Assembly (NCBI GenBank): GCA_900545365.1
Contig: UQYL01000001.1
Span: forward strand, 1-64,000
Length of the DNA: 64,000 nucleotides
DNA from: an uncultured Dialister sp.
GTDB lineage: Bacteria > Bacillota > Negativicutes > Veillonellales > Dialisteraceae
Direction of reading: 5' to 3'
The position numbers and the translations under genes were made by a program. The notes below the pieces were generated by a model. The model ran no database searches. It saw nothing but the letters and a program-made list of their open reading frames with translations, and was not told where the DNA came from. Below, piece by piece: positions 35,544-43,992 of the stretch; the first letter of the stretch is position 1; every line of letters starts with the position of its first letter.

Positions 35544-35570
35544 AAACAGGAGAATGACTCCTGTTTTTTT
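35542..35570. terminator. Bidirectional terminator between convergent genes
   Basis: AAAAACAGGAG-AATGA-CTCCTGTTTTTTT; the A-run and T-run make it usable from both strands, and the convergent hydrolase gene ends at 35582. Confidence 0.85.
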
Positions 35571-35581
35571 GTGTGCTTCCG

Positions 35582-36472
35582 TTATTTGACCGGATTTTTC
35601 AGTGTGCCGATCGGATCGATGGTGATTTCTACCACATCGCCTTTTTTCAGAAATTCCGGCGGATTCATCCCCATGCCGACGCCCTTCGGCGTGCCCGTCG
35701 CGATAACGTCGCCCGGAAGGAGCGTCATTCCGGCGGACAGTACGGAGATCAGCTTCGGAATGGAAAAGATCAGGTCGGATGTGCTGCCTTCCTGGCGGAG
35801 ATGACCGTTGACGCGGGTATAGATCGTAAACGGTGCCGGCCAGCCGCCGACGAGGAGCGTCGGTCCCATGGGGCAGAATGTATCAAGGCTCTTGCCGCGG
35901 AACCACTGCGCGTGGGCTTTCTGGAGATCGCGGGCGGTGACGTCATTGATGATGGTATATCCGTAGACATACTTCATGGCATCTTCCGGAGCGATGTCCC
36001 GGCCCTGCTTTCCGATGACGACGCCCAGTTCGCCTTCATAATCGACCTGAGACGTTACGTCGGGACGGCTGTCGATCTCTTCGTTCGGGCCGATGACGGA
36101 TGTGGTGGCTTTCGTAAAGAAAATCGGTACGGCAGGATTTTTTGCGGCGGCATCTTTATCAAATTCCCGCACATGTTCCTGATAATTTTTCCCAACGCAG
36201 AAGATATTGCGCCGCGGGACAAAAGGTGCTTCCAGCCGGACGTCGGAAAGCGCCACAGGTTCTACGCTGTGATCCCGGCTGTTGCTTTCCAGCATTTTGG
36301 CCAGATTCAGCAGCCCTTCTTCGCCGGTCTCGATAAATTCTTCCAACGTTTCGGCAAGGGGAATGTAGTACGTTTCTTCCAGATCGTAAGCGGGATAAAT
36401 GGACTGTCCGTCCGGTGCGAGCACGCCCCATTGGCGGAGCCCTTCATAGGTGTATGTGATCAGTCTCTGCAT
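35582..36472 (-). CDS. Fumarylacetoacetate hydrolase family protein
   Basis: 296 residues. The catalytic FAH domain has the metal ligands in DYEGELGVVIGK (ExE) with a preceding CVGKNYQEHVRE, a conserved GKSLDTFCPMGP, and GDVIATGTPKGVGMG near the end. Members are 5-oxopent-3-ene-1,2,5-tricarboxylate decarboxylases, acylpyruvases or oxaloacetate decarboxylases; length and two-part architecture (small N-terminal domain of about 70 residues) fit the acylpyruvase/oxaloacetate group, but substrate is not fixed by sequence. Divergent from glnS. Ribosome binding site AAGGAC on the minus strand. Confidence 0.9.
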   Translation of the reverse strand: MQRLITYTYEGLRQWGVLAPDGQSIYPAYDLEETYYIPLAETLEEFIETGEEGLLNLAKMLESNSRDHSVEPVALSDVRLEAPFVPRRNIFCVGKNYQEHVREFDKDAAAKNPAVPIFFTKATTSVIGPNEEIDSRPDVTSQVDYEGELGVVIGKQGRDIAPEDAMKYVYGYTIINDVTARDLQKAHAQWFRGKSLDTFCPMGPTLLVGGWPAPFTIYTRVNGHLRQEGSTSDLIFSIPKLISVLSAGMTLLPGDVIATGTPKGVGMGMNPPEFLKKGDVVEITIDPIGTLKNPVK

Positions 36473-36503
36473 AATAGTCCTTCTTTCTTTTTTATTTGTT
36501 TAA

Positions 36504-36512
36504 ATTATACCA
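36504..36512 (-). promoter_or_regulatory. Extended -10 promoter of the FAH-family gene
   Basis: On the minus strand TGGTATAAT, a perfect extended -10, 32 bases before the start codon. Confidence 0.6.
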
Positions 36513-36597
36513 CATGCGCGTGTACGGCTATAAAGAACCGGCGGTTCGGGCCGGACAGGAAGGCATATCGGATTTGTTTCGCATTTTTTCGCGTGTG

Positions 36598-36606
36598 TGC
36601 TAAAAT
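36598..36606 (+). promoter_or_regulatory. Extended -10 promoter of glnS
   Basis: TGCTAAAAT about 75 bases before glnS; a TTGTTT at 36574 is a poor -35 at overlong spacing. The leader (36612-36681) is GC-rich but shows no T-box consensus. Confidence 0.45.
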
Positions 36607-36681
36607 AAAATAAAATTTACACCTGTCGGCGGACGGCGCTTCTGCGAGGCTTATGCCGGAGGGCGGATAAAGGAGAAGATC

Positions 36682-38358
36682 ATGGAAGAAAAGAGAGAAG
36701 CGGCCAATTTTATCGAGGCGGAAATCAATAAAGATATCGCCAACCATGTGTATAAGGACGGCCGGGTGCTGACCCGGTTTCCGCCGGAACCGAACGGTTA
36801 CCTTCACATCGGGCATGTGAAGAGCATCTGCCTGAATTTTGGCATCGGGAAAAAGTATCATGGTGAAACGAACGTGCGCTTTGACGACACCAATCCGACG
36901 AAAGAAGAAGTGGAGTATGTCAATTCGATCCTGGAAGACGTAAAGTGGCTCGGCTTTCAGTGGAAAGAACCGGTGCATTTCGCGTCTGACTATTTCCCGC
37001 AGCTCTATGAATTTGCGTGCCGGCTGATCCGCATGGGACTGGCCTACGTGGATGATCAGAGCAGTGAGGAGATCAGAAGCACCCGCGGGGATCTGACGCA
37101 TCCCGGCAAGGAGAGCCCCTGGCGTAACCGCAGCATCGAGGAAAATCTGAAACTTTTCCAGGAGATGAAGGAAGGAAAGTATGCCGACGGCGAAAAAGTC
37201 CTCCGCGCGAAGATCGATATGGCGTCGCCGAATATAGTTATGAGAGATCCCGTGATCTATCGTATCCTTCATGCGACACATCACCGTACGGGAGACACAT
37301 GGTGCATTTATCCGCTGTATGATTTTGCTCATCCTTTGTCAGACGCGCTGGAAGGGATTACCCACTCGATCTGCACGCTGGAATTTGAGGAGCGCCGCCC
37401 GCTCTACGAATGGTGCCTGCAGGCGTTCGACGGGGAAGAAAAACCGCGGCAGATTGAATTTGCCCGCCTCAATGTGACGACGATGATCACCAGCAAGAGA
37501 AAGCTGCGCCGCATGGTGGAAGCCGGGGTGGTCTCCGGATGGGACGATCCGCGCATGCCGACGATTTCCGGGATACGCCGCAGAGGATATACGCCGGAAT
37601 CGCTCCGCATGTTCTGCGATCAGATCGGCGTGGCCAAGGCGGATAACGTAGTGAGTATCGCCCAGCTGGAACACTGCATCCGGGAAGATCTGAAAGGGAA
37701 GGCGCCGCGGATCATGGCTGTCCTTGATCCGGTCAAAGTCGTCCTTACCAATTATCCCGAAGGGCAGATCGAATACATGACGCTGGAAAATAATTCTGAA
37801 AATGAAGAAATGGGAAGCCGTGAAGTGCCGTTCAGCCGTAATCTGTATATTGAACGGGAAGACTTTATGGAAACGCCGGTCAAAAAATTCTTCCGCATGG
37901 CGCCGGGCAGAGAAGTGCGCCTGAAAGGCGCGTATATCGTGCGGTGCGATGAAGTCGTCAAAGATGACGCGGGAAATATCGTCGAGATCCGGTGCACCTG
38001 CGACATGGATACGCGGAGCGGGTCGCCGGGAGCGGACCGCAAAGTCAAAGGGACGCTGCACTGGGTCTGCGCGGATACGGCTGTAGATATGACGGCCCGT
38101 CTCTATGATTATCTGATTTCGCCGGACGATCAGGACGACGGACGGGATTTTATGGAGAAGATCAATAAAGATTCGCTGACCGTGCTCCGCGGCAAGGCGG
38201 AACCGGCCATCCGCGATTATCATATTGGCGACCGTTTCCAGTTCCTCCGCAAGGGATACTTCATCATCGATAAGGATACGAGTGATGATGAGCTGATCGT
38301 CAATCGGATTGTAGGGCTGAAAGATTCCTGGGCAAAGATGCAGAGCAGGCAGGGGTAA
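36682..38358 (+). CDS. glnS: Glutamine--tRNA ligase
   Basis: Class I synthetase directly charging tRNA-Gln. 558 residues, close to the gammaproteobacterial enzyme in length and colinear with it: RFPPEPNGYLHIGHVKSICLN (HIGH near residues 43-46), CLRAKIDMASP equivalent LRAKIDMASP, ITSKRKLRR as the KMSKS equivalent near 268, and two C-terminal anticodon-binding barrels with GSREVPFS and KVKGTLHWV. Most Firmicutes lack this enzyme and use GatCAB, so an origin by transfer is likely for the lineage. Ribosome binding site AAAGGAGA. Confidence 0.95.
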   Translation: MEEKREAANFIEAEINKDIANHVYKDGRVLTRFPPEPNGYLHIGHVKSICLNFGIGKKYHGETNVRFDDTNPTKEEVEYVNSILEDVKWLGFQWKEPVHFASDYFPQLYEFACRLIRMGLAYVDDQSSEEIRSTRGDLTHPGKESPWRNRSIEENLKLFQEMKEGKYADGEKVLRAKIDMASPNIVMRDPVIYRILHATHHRTGDTWCIYPLYDFAHPLSDALEGITHSICTLEFEERRPLYEWCLQAFDGEEKPRQIEFARLNVTTMITSKRKLRRMVEAGVVSGWDDPRMPTISGIRRRGYTPESLRMFCDQIGVAKADNVVSIAQLEHCIREDLKGKAPRIMAVLDPVKVVLTNYPEGQIEYMTLENNSENEEMGSREVPFSRNLYIEREDFMETPVKKFFRMAPGREVRLKGAYIVRCDEVVKDDAGNIVEIRCTCDMDTRSGSPGADRKVKGTLHWVCADTAVDMTARLYDYLISPDDQDDGRDFMEKINKDSLTVLRGKAEPAIRDYHIGDRFQFLRKGYFIIDKDTSDDELIVNRIVGLKDSWAKMQSRQG

Positions 38359-38359
38359 T

Positions 38360-39031
38360 ATGAAAAAGCGCTGGATAACTGCTGCGCTGGCGGCAGGGCT
38401 GACGGCTGCGGCCGTGTTCCCCGCAGGAGCTTCCGATACATGGAATATGGCTTATATCGGCAAAATGAAAGTGCCGGAGCACGTGACTTTTTATGAAGGG
38501 GAGCAGCAGGCGCTGCCTTTTATGAAAAGCGGGGGCATCCGCTGGACATTGACCAGAGAGGGCATACTGGACGGCGTATTTTACACGATGACCTACGCGG
38601 ACGGTCCGGATTTCTCCTACGGCTGGGCGTCTTCCCATGTGATTGGTCTGCAGTACCTTCTGAAACAGGGGGAGACCGCTTACCGGAACAAATCACCTGC
38701 GGAACAGATGGATGTGATTGCGAAACATCTGATTCAGGAGATCAAGGAGAAAGGCGCGGTCTACGAGGGAAATTCCCCGCTGGTCCGCAAAAACGACCGG
38801 TCTCATCCCCGTTGGGAAGGCTCTTTTGTAATCACGACAGAAGAGAACGGGGTCGTTTACAAAGAAGCTTACCACATGATTCTGCAGGTGAGCGGTTTCC
38901 GCGTCGTTCTGGGTATCATCAATTCAGATGCGGAGCACAGGGAACTGACGGCGGCCCTTTCAAAAATGGCTGAAAAGCGGTCGTTCTTCAAAGATAAGGA
39001 TATTTTGGAAGAGTTCTTGAAAAAAGGTTAA
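38360..39031 (+). CDS. Exported protein of unknown function
   Basis: 223 residues starting directly after the glnS stop. Signal peptide MKKRWITAALAAGLTAAAVFPAGA with a likely cleavage after AGA. I do not recognise the mature domain: about 200 residues, no cysteines, alternating short strands and helices, with YADGPDFSYGWASSH near the middle and a helix SPAEQMDVIAKHLIQEIKEKG. No lipobox. Probably periplasmic. Placed between glnS and the flavodoxin gene, with which it shares no obvious function. Confidence 0.7.
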   Translation: MKKRWITAALAAGLTAAAVFPAGASDTWNMAYIGKMKVPEHVTFYEGEQQALPFMKSGGIRWTLTREGILDGVFYTMTYADGPDFSYGWASSHVIGLQYLLKQGETAYRNKSPAEQMDVIAKHLIQEIKEKGAVYEGNSPLVRKNDRSHPRWEGSFVITTEENGVVYKEAYHMILQVSGFRVVLGIINSDAEHRELTAALSKMAEKRSFFKDKDILEEFLKKG

Positions 39032-39045
39032 TCCTTTCTTTCAAA

Positions 39046-39074
39046 TTGACAACGGAAAAGCTCTTAAGTAATAT
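39046..39074 (+). promoter_or_regulatory. Strong sigma-A promoter of the flavodoxin gene
   Basis: TTGACA (39046-39051), 17-base spacer, TAATAT (39069-39074), the same hexamers and spacing as the rny promoter. Confidence 0.88.
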
Positions 39075-39126
39075 TAGATAAGAAAGAATCGGCAATGATT
39101 CGAAGAAAAAGAGGAGGCTTTTTATT

Positions 39127-39555
39127 ATGGCAAAAGTGGCAATCGTATATTGGTCCGGCTCTGGCAACACGGAAGCAATGGCACAGGCTGTAGAAGAAGG
39201 CGCAAAGAACGCCGGCGCGGAAACGGCGCTGAGCTTTGTCAGCGACACGACTGCGGCAGACACCGCGGCTTACGACCACATCATTCTGGGCTGCCCGGCG
39301 ATGGGCAATGAAGAACTGGAAGAATATGAATTTGAACCGTTCTTCGCGGAACTCCTTCCGAGCCTGCCCGGCAAGACCGTTGCTATTTTCGGCTCCTATG
39401 CATGGAATCAGGGCGACTGGATTGAAAACTGGAAAGCCCGTCTGGAAGAAGCAGGCGTAACGCTGGCAGCTGATCCGGTCAAAGCATACAGCTACCCGGA
39501 TGATGAAGCGCTGGAAGCGTGCAAGAAGCTCGGCGAAACGGTAGCCAATGCATAA
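39127..39555 (+). CDS. fldA: Flavodoxin (short-chain)
   Basis: FMN electron carrier of about 15 kDa. 142 residues. The phosphate-binding loop is YWSGSGNTEAM near residues 9-19; the isoalloxazine loops are GCPAMGNEELEE (near 57) and FGSYAWNQGDWIENW (near 88). It closely resembles short clostridial/Megasphaera flavodoxins. Strong promoter, AGAGGAGG ribosome binding site and its own terminator suggest high expression, as expected when flavodoxin replaces ferredoxin under low iron. No Fur box is evident. Confidence 0.95.
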   Translation: MAKVAIVYWSGSGNTEAMAQAVEEGAKNAGAETALSFVSDTTAADTAAYDHIILGCPAMGNEELEEYEFEPFFAELLPSLPGKTVAIFGSYAWNQGDWIENWKARLEEAGVTLAADPVKAYSYPDDEALEACKKLGETVANA

Positions 39556-39563
39556 TAGCAGAT

Positions 39564-39604
39564 AAAAGAAGAAGCGTTCTGTTGAAGAGAGCGCTTCTTC
39601 TTTT
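39564..39604 (+). terminator. Terminator after the first flavodoxin
   Basis: A 17-base stem AAAAGAAGAAGCGTTCT / AGAGCGCTTCTTCTTTT (one G-T pair) with loop GTTGA; the T-rich right arm supplies the tract. Confidence 0.85.
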
Positions 39605-39638
39605 ACAATTCATCGGCAATGAGAGCGAGGCGGATACA

Positions 39639-40088
39639 ATGGCGGGAAAAGCGGCGGTCATATTTTATTCCGGAACGGGGAATACAGAAGCCATGGCGGA
39701 AGCCGTAGCGGTTGGAGCGAAAAAAGCGGGAGCAGAAGTGCTGCTCGCTCCGGTAGCAGATGTGGATGCGGAAGATATAGGGCGAAATTACGATTATATC
39801 CTCCTGGGCTGCTCTGCCTGGGGCGTGGAAGTCATAGAGGAAGCGCAGATGAAGCCTTTCTGCAGAAAACTGGAAAATTTTCTGCATGGAAAGCGGATGG
39901 GCATTTTCGGTTCCTGCGGATGGAGCAGGGGCGCCTGGCTGAATTCCTGGGAAGGAGAGCTTCATTTTGCCGGCGCGGTGTTCCCGGCCCGTCCCGTTCT
40001 GGCCTATGGATATCCCGATGAAGAAGCGGTGAAGAGTTGTGAAGAACTGGGCGAAGCTGTAGTCAGGGAGGAGAAGGAAGAAAAATGA
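39639..40088 (+). CDS. Second, divergent flavodoxin
   Basis: 149 residues from the ATG with GAGG upstream. Phosphate loop YSGTGNTEAM near 9-18; loops GCSAWGVEVIEE (near 58) and FGSCGWSRGAWLNSW (near 89). The first flavin loop has W where the other flavodoxin has M, and its pI looks higher (several extra lysines and arginines), so redox potential and partner probably differ. Its stop overlaps the aminotransferase ATG by four bases, tying it to that gene rather than to the terminated first flavodoxin. Confidence 0.9.
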   Translation: MAGKAAVIFYSGTGNTEAMAEAVAVGAKKAGAEVLLAPVADVDAEDIGRNYDYILLGCSAWGVEVIEEAQMKPFCRKLENFLHGKRMGIFGSCGWSRGAWLNSWEGELHFAGAVFPARPVLAYGYPDEEAVKSCEELGEAVVREEKEEK

Positions 40089-41257
40089 ACTGGAGCGAGA
40101 AAATTTCAGAAAATGTGAGATCGGTCCCGCCGTCGGGGATCCGTAAATTTTTTGATCTGGCCAACACCATGGAAGGCGTGATTTCCCTCGGCGTAGGGGA
40201 ACCGGACTATGCCGCGCCGGATAAGGTGATTCAGGCCTGCAAAGAAAGCCTCGATGCCAGACAGACATCGTATACTTCCAATCTGGGGCTGATCGAGCTG
40301 CGCAGGGATATCGCTGAATTGTTCAGCCGGAGATATCATGTGGAGTATGATCCGGCGTCGGAGATCATTGTGACGGCAGGTGTATCGGAAGCCATCAGCA
40401 TCGCTATGACGGCACTGCTGAATCCCGGTGACGAAGTGCTGATTCCGGACCCGGCATACGTGGCATATCCGGCGTGCGTCCGCTTTTCCGGAGGCGTTCC
40501 GGTTCTCGTCCCGACCTGGGAGAAAGACTCTTTCCGTCTGACGGTCGAAGAACTGGAAAAGAAAGTGACGGAAAAGACGAAGATTCTGCTGATCGGATAT
40601 CCGAATAATCCGACAGGCACCGTCATGGATCGCGAATCACTTATGAAAATTGCAGAGTTTGCCGTGAAACATGACTTGATCGTGATTTCTGATGAGATCT
40701 ACTGTGATCTGACGTACGAAGGGGAACATGTCTGCGCGGCTTCTTTGCCGGGCATGAAGGAACGGACGATCGTGCTGAACGGATTCTCCAAGTCCTATGC
40801 CATGACAGGGCTCCGCATCGGATATCTTTGCGCGCCGAAGGAAGCGGTGGAATCGATCTTCAAAGTGCATCAGTACGAGATCCTCTGCGCGTCGGCTACG
40901 AGCCAGTATGGGGCAATCGCGGCGCTGGAACAGTGCGATGAAGATGTGAAAGCCATGTGCAAAGAATATGCGGCACGGCGGGTCATGGTGTATGAAGGTC
41001 TGCGCGGCATGGGGCTGCCGGTCTTTGAACCGAAAGGGGCATTTTATGCTTTTCCCGATATCACCTGCACAGGGATGGATGATGAGGAATTTTCTGAAGC
41101 GCTGATCCGGGAAGAAAAGGTCGGCGTGGTGCCGGGCAGCTGTTTCGGCGAGCAGGGACGCGGCCATGTGCGCATTTCTTATGCCGCGAGCCGGGAAGAC
41201 TTGAAAGAAGCGCTGGAGCGCATCGGGCGGTTTGTCGCGAGACATAAGAAAAAATAA
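40085..41257 (+). CDS. Pyridoxal-phosphate aminotransferase (class I/II)
   Basis: 390 residues. Class I fold with NLGLIELRRDIA, GVSEAISIAM, the PLP lysine in GFSKSYAMTGLRIGY near residue 236, NPTGTV, and the C-terminal arginine in GHVRISYAAS. Best matched to the aspartate/aromatic aminotransferase subgroup (PatA/AraT-like) that accepts aromatic or N-acetyl-diaminopimelate-type substrates; exact substrate not resolvable. Translationally coupled to a flavodoxin, which is unusual and may point to amino-acid fermentation linked to a flavodoxin redox step. Confidence 0.9.
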   Translation: MNWSEKISENVRSVPPSGIRKFFDLANTMEGVISLGVGEPDYAAPDKVIQACKESLDARQTSYTSNLGLIELRRDIAELFSRRYHVEYDPASEIIVTAGVSEAISIAMTALLNPGDEVLIPDPAYVAYPACVRFSGGVPVLVPTWEKDSFRLTVEELEKKVTEKTKILLIGYPNNPTGTVMDRESLMKIAEFAVKHDLIVISDEIYCDLTYEGEHVCAASLPGMKERTIVLNGFSKSYAMTGLRIGYLCAPKEAVESIFKVHQYEILCASATSQYGAIAALEQCDEDVKAMCKEYAARRVMVYEGLRGMGLPVFEPKGAFYAFPDITCTGMDDEEFSEALIREEKVGVVPGSCFGEQGRGHVRISYAASREDLKEALERIGRFVARHKKK

Positions 41258-41265
41258 ATATCGAT

Positions 41266-41314
41266 AAAGCGGCGCTGCACGGGAAAGATAAGATTTCTTG
41301 TGCAGCGCTTTTTT
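41266..41314 (+). terminator. Terminator after the aminotransferase
   Basis: GCGCTGCAC / GTGCAGCGC stem flanked by AAG/CTT-type pairing, then six T. Confidence 0.85.
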
Positions 41315-41432
41315 GCTGCCGGTTAAAGAAAGTGTTACATTCCGCGGGAATGCTTGACAGTCCAACGGCGGGCGGTAATAATGGTAGGGAATCACTTTGG
41401 CGGAATACATCTTGAAATATCATGGAGGAAAT

Positions 41433-42545
41433 ATGAGTTATCGCGGATATGCCGCCCTGTTATTTTTGCTTTTCTGTCCGCTGACGGCCGGGAATGCGGC
41501 GCAGGCGCAGGAAGAAGCGAAAACGGAGGCCGTGATTCCGGATCAGCCGCCTGCGGCGCCGGAATTTATCAGCGGACTGCGGGATGATGCGCTCACGGAA
41601 GCGGATCTGACGATCGGCGGCGTTGCTCCGGGAGATTCTTTCGCGGACGCAGTGCGGAAGAAAGGTCTGCCGGAATCTGTGAGTCGGGGAAATATTTTTG
41701 ACGAATGCCGATGGAAAGACGTGACCGTACGGTTTGTCGGAGACATACCCGGGAAATACAGCACCTTTTCCGATAATGGAAAGGCATTGACCCGGGGAGC
41801 AGCTGATATTTATACCGACTCGGCAGAAGTGAAACTTTCCAGAGGGATCGGCCCCGGGGATACCAGAGAAAATGTGATCCGCACCTACGGCGCGCCGTCG
41901 GCGATTGCCTGGGACGGCAGCAGGAAATCTTTTTATCTCGTTTACGCGGCGGGAAAGAAGACGCTTTCTTTCCGCATTTCTAATGACCGTGTGGCTGGCG
42001 TGACATCTTCTTTAGCTGAAAAGGCAGCAGCTGATCGGCTGTCCGAGCAGGATAGGACCGTGATGGACGTACGGGATTTCAGGCTTGCCGGTTACGAGAT
42101 CGGGGCGGTCTTTGCGGAACAGCCATGGATGGTCTGGGAGAAAAAGGCGGCGAATCCGAAAGAAGAAATCTGGTATTATCCGGGATTTGCCGTAAGGATG
42201 GATTCCGGCAGCAAGATCATTTCGTCCGTATTCCTGACCGGGCAGGAGATGATGACGCGGAGAGGCGTATCGATTGGAGACCAGCTGTCCACGGTCGAAG
42301 CCATATACGGCCGTCCGCATAAGATCGAAATGAATCTGTCGGAAAAGCATCCGCAGTGCGCCTATATTTATTTCTCAAAAGACCAGCGGCAGGTACTGAT
42401 CTTCTATATCGACGGAACGTCGAAGACCGTCAGAGGTATCGTGACCATGAAAAATCCTCAGATTCCCAATCCGTTTCAAAAAACGATTGACCGCATCGCG
42501 CGGGTGAGAGCTGAGAATGCCGGAGCGCAGAAAGATCATGGATGA
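41433..42545 (+). CDS. Exported protein with three GD..YG.P repeats, unknown function
   Basis: 370 residues from the ATG with GGAGGA upstream. Signal peptide to about residue 25 (ending NAAQAQ). Three related units share G-(V/I)-x-x-GD-x(8)-(Y/K)G-x-P: near 61-82 (GVAPGDSFADAVRKKGLPES), near 138-158 (GIGPGDTRENVIRTYGAPSA) and near 277-297 (GVSIGDQLSTVEAIYGRPHK). Each is followed by strand-rich sequence, as in SmpA/BamE-like or copper-amine-oxidase-tail-like beta modules. No catalytic motif seen. Probably periplasmic, perhaps envelope-binding; function not assigned. The gene overlaps the Nudix gene by eight bases. Confidence 0.72.
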   Translation: MSYRGYAALLFLLFCPLTAGNAAQAQEEAKTEAVIPDQPPAAPEFISGLRDDALTEADLTIGGVAPGDSFADAVRKKGLPESVSRGNIFDECRWKDVTVRFVGDIPGKYSTFSDNGKALTRGAADIYTDSAEVKLSRGIGPGDTRENVIRTYGAPSAIAWDGSRKSFYLVYAAGKKTLSFRISNDRVAGVTSSLAEKAAADRLSEQDRTVMDVRDFRLAGYEIGAVFAEQPWMVWEKKAANPKEEIWYYPGFAVRMDSGSKIISSVFLTGQEMMTRRGVSIGDQLSTVEAIYGRPHKIEMNLSEKHPQCAYIYFSKDQRQVLIFYIDGTSKTVRGIVTMKNPQIPNPFQKTIDRIARVRAENAGAQKDHG

Positions 42546-43047
42546 AACCGGGAAGACGCACTGCGCCTGGTGCGGTGGTCTGCTGACGAGGAAACTGCTT
42601 CAGGGAGAATACCGGCTCTTCTGCGAAACGTGCGGGCGCATCAGTTATGAAAATCCGATCACCGGGGTGGCCGGTATCATTTTATCCCCGAAGGGAGAGA
42701 TCCTGCTGGGGAAACGGGCAAAAGGGGAAACTTCTGCGGGCCGGTGGTGCATTCCCTGCGGGCATGTCGAATATAATGAGGACATCCGGCAGGCGCTCGT
42801 GAGAGAAATGCGGGAGGAGACAGGATTCTGGATCATGCCGGTCGCTGTATATGCGGTCTATTCCAATTTTCATGAAAAGACGGCGCATTCCACGGGGATC
42901 TGGTTTCTGACCCACGTATGCGGCGGATTCTGCCGCGGCGGCGATGAAGCTGCCTTTTTTTCGGCTTCTCAGCTGCCGCCGCTTGCATTTGAAACGGACG
43001 CGCTGGTTCTGGAACAGTTGAAAAGAGAAAATATGTTAAAGGGGTAA
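42538..43047 (+). CDS. Nudix hydrolase with N-terminal zinc ribbon
   Basis: 169 residues. Two cysteine pairs, CAWCG near residue 8 and CETCG near 27, form a zinc ribbon like that of NADH pyrophosphatase NudC. The Nudix box GHVEYNEDIRQALVREMREETGF is complete near residues 79-101 (split here as GHVEYNE and REMREETGF for the metal site). Substrate unknown; NADH, ADP-ribose or oxidised nucleotides are possibilities. It ends four bases before uppP. Confidence 0.9.
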   Translation: MDETGKTHCAWCGGLLTRKLLQGEYRLFCETCGRISYENPITGVAGIILSPKGEILLGKRAKGETSAGRWCIPCGHVEYNEDIRQALVREMREETGFWIMPVAVYAVYSNFHEKTAHSTGIWFLTHVCGGFCRGGDEAAFFSASQLPPLAFETDALVLEQLKRENMLKG

Positions 43048-43050
43048 TGT

Positions 43051-43845
43051 ATGTACGAATATTTCTGTGCTTTTATCGTGGGCGTCGTAGAGGGACTGAC
43101 GGAATATATTCCGGTATCCAGCACGGGCCATCTGATCCTGACGGGAAATGTGCTTGGATTCACCGGCGAGCTGGCCGACGTATTTGATGTATTTATCCAG
43201 TTTGGCGCTATCCTTTCCGTGATTCTTGTCTATCGGGAAAAATTCCTCCATATGGTGAAAAGAGAAAACTGGTTCCGTACAAAGGGCGCTTCCTGCCTGA
43301 ATATTGCCGTAGCCATGTTTCCGGCCTGCCTGATGGGGCTGCTCTGCCACGGACTGATCAAAGGATATCTCTTCGGTCCGGAGACCGTGATCATCGGTCT
43401 GGTGATCGGCGGCCTCTTTATGATCATCGCAGAAAAAATGCGCAGGGAATTTACGATTGAGGATGTGGATCAGATCACTACGGCCAGAGCGCTGCAGATC
43501 GGGCTTTTCCAGTGTCTTTCGCTCTGGCCCGGTTTTTCCAGAAGCGGCAGCACCATCGCCGGCGGCCTGTTCCTGGGAATTTCGAGAAAAGCGTCTGCCG
43601 ATTTTTCCTTTATTATGGCGGTGCCGCTCATGTTCCTGGCCTGCTCTTACGATCTGATTAAGGTCGCGTCGAAATTGTCGCTGAATGATTTCGGGATACT
43701 CGCCGTCGGATTTGTAACATCCTTTGCGGTTGCGTATGTTTCCATCCTGTGGTTCTTAAAATTTCTGAATAAATCCACGCTGTCCGGATTCGCTTATTAT
43801 CGGTTTGTCGTGGCAGCCGTTTCTTACGCCTATTTTTGCGGCTGA
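43051..43845 (+). CDS. uppP: Undecaprenyl-diphosphate phosphatase UppP (BacA)
   Basis: Integral-membrane enzyme recycling the lipid carrier of peptidoglycan synthesis; confers bacitracin resistance when overproduced. 264 residues, multiple hydrophobic helices. Both signatures are present: EGLTEYIPVSSTGHLIL near residues 14-30 and WPGFSRSGSTIAGG near 155-168, the latter with the catalytic serine/arginine. A GGGG-type ribosome binding site and close spacing couple it to the Nudix gene. Confidence 0.95.
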   Translation: MYEYFCAFIVGVVEGLTEYIPVSSTGHLILTGNVLGFTGELADVFDVFIQFGAILSVILVYREKFLHMVKRENWFRTKGASCLNIAVAMFPACLMGLLCHGLIKGYLFGPETVIIGLVIGGLFMIIAEKMRREFTIEDVDQITTARALQIGLFQCLSLWPGFSRSGSTIAGGLFLGISRKASADFSFIMAVPLMFLACSYDLIKVASKLSLNDFGILAVGFVTSFAVAYVSILWFLKFLNKSTLSGFAYYRFVVAAVSYAYFCG

Positions 43846-43849
43846 ATTG

Positions 43850-43876
43850 AAGAGGAGCTGAAAAGCTCCTCTTTTA
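43850..43876 (+). terminator. Terminator after uppP
   Basis: AAGAGGAGCT-GAAA-AGCTCCTCTT, perfect ten-base stem with a tetraloop, then TT. Confidence 0.85.
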
Positions 43877-43916
43877 GTCGCTTTTGTGCTGATAGGCGTC
43901 ATAAAAGCCTTTCGGT

Positions 43917-43945
43917 TTGCAAAATTTTTAAATTCTTAATATAAT
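43917..43945 (+). promoter_or_regulatory. Promoter of the ATP-grasp gene
   Basis: TTGCAA (43917-43922), 17-base spacer, perfect TATAAT (43940-43945). Confidence 0.82.
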
Positions 43946-43992
43946 AAAGGATATCGCTAAAATCTATCATCATACATCGATGAGGTGGCCTT

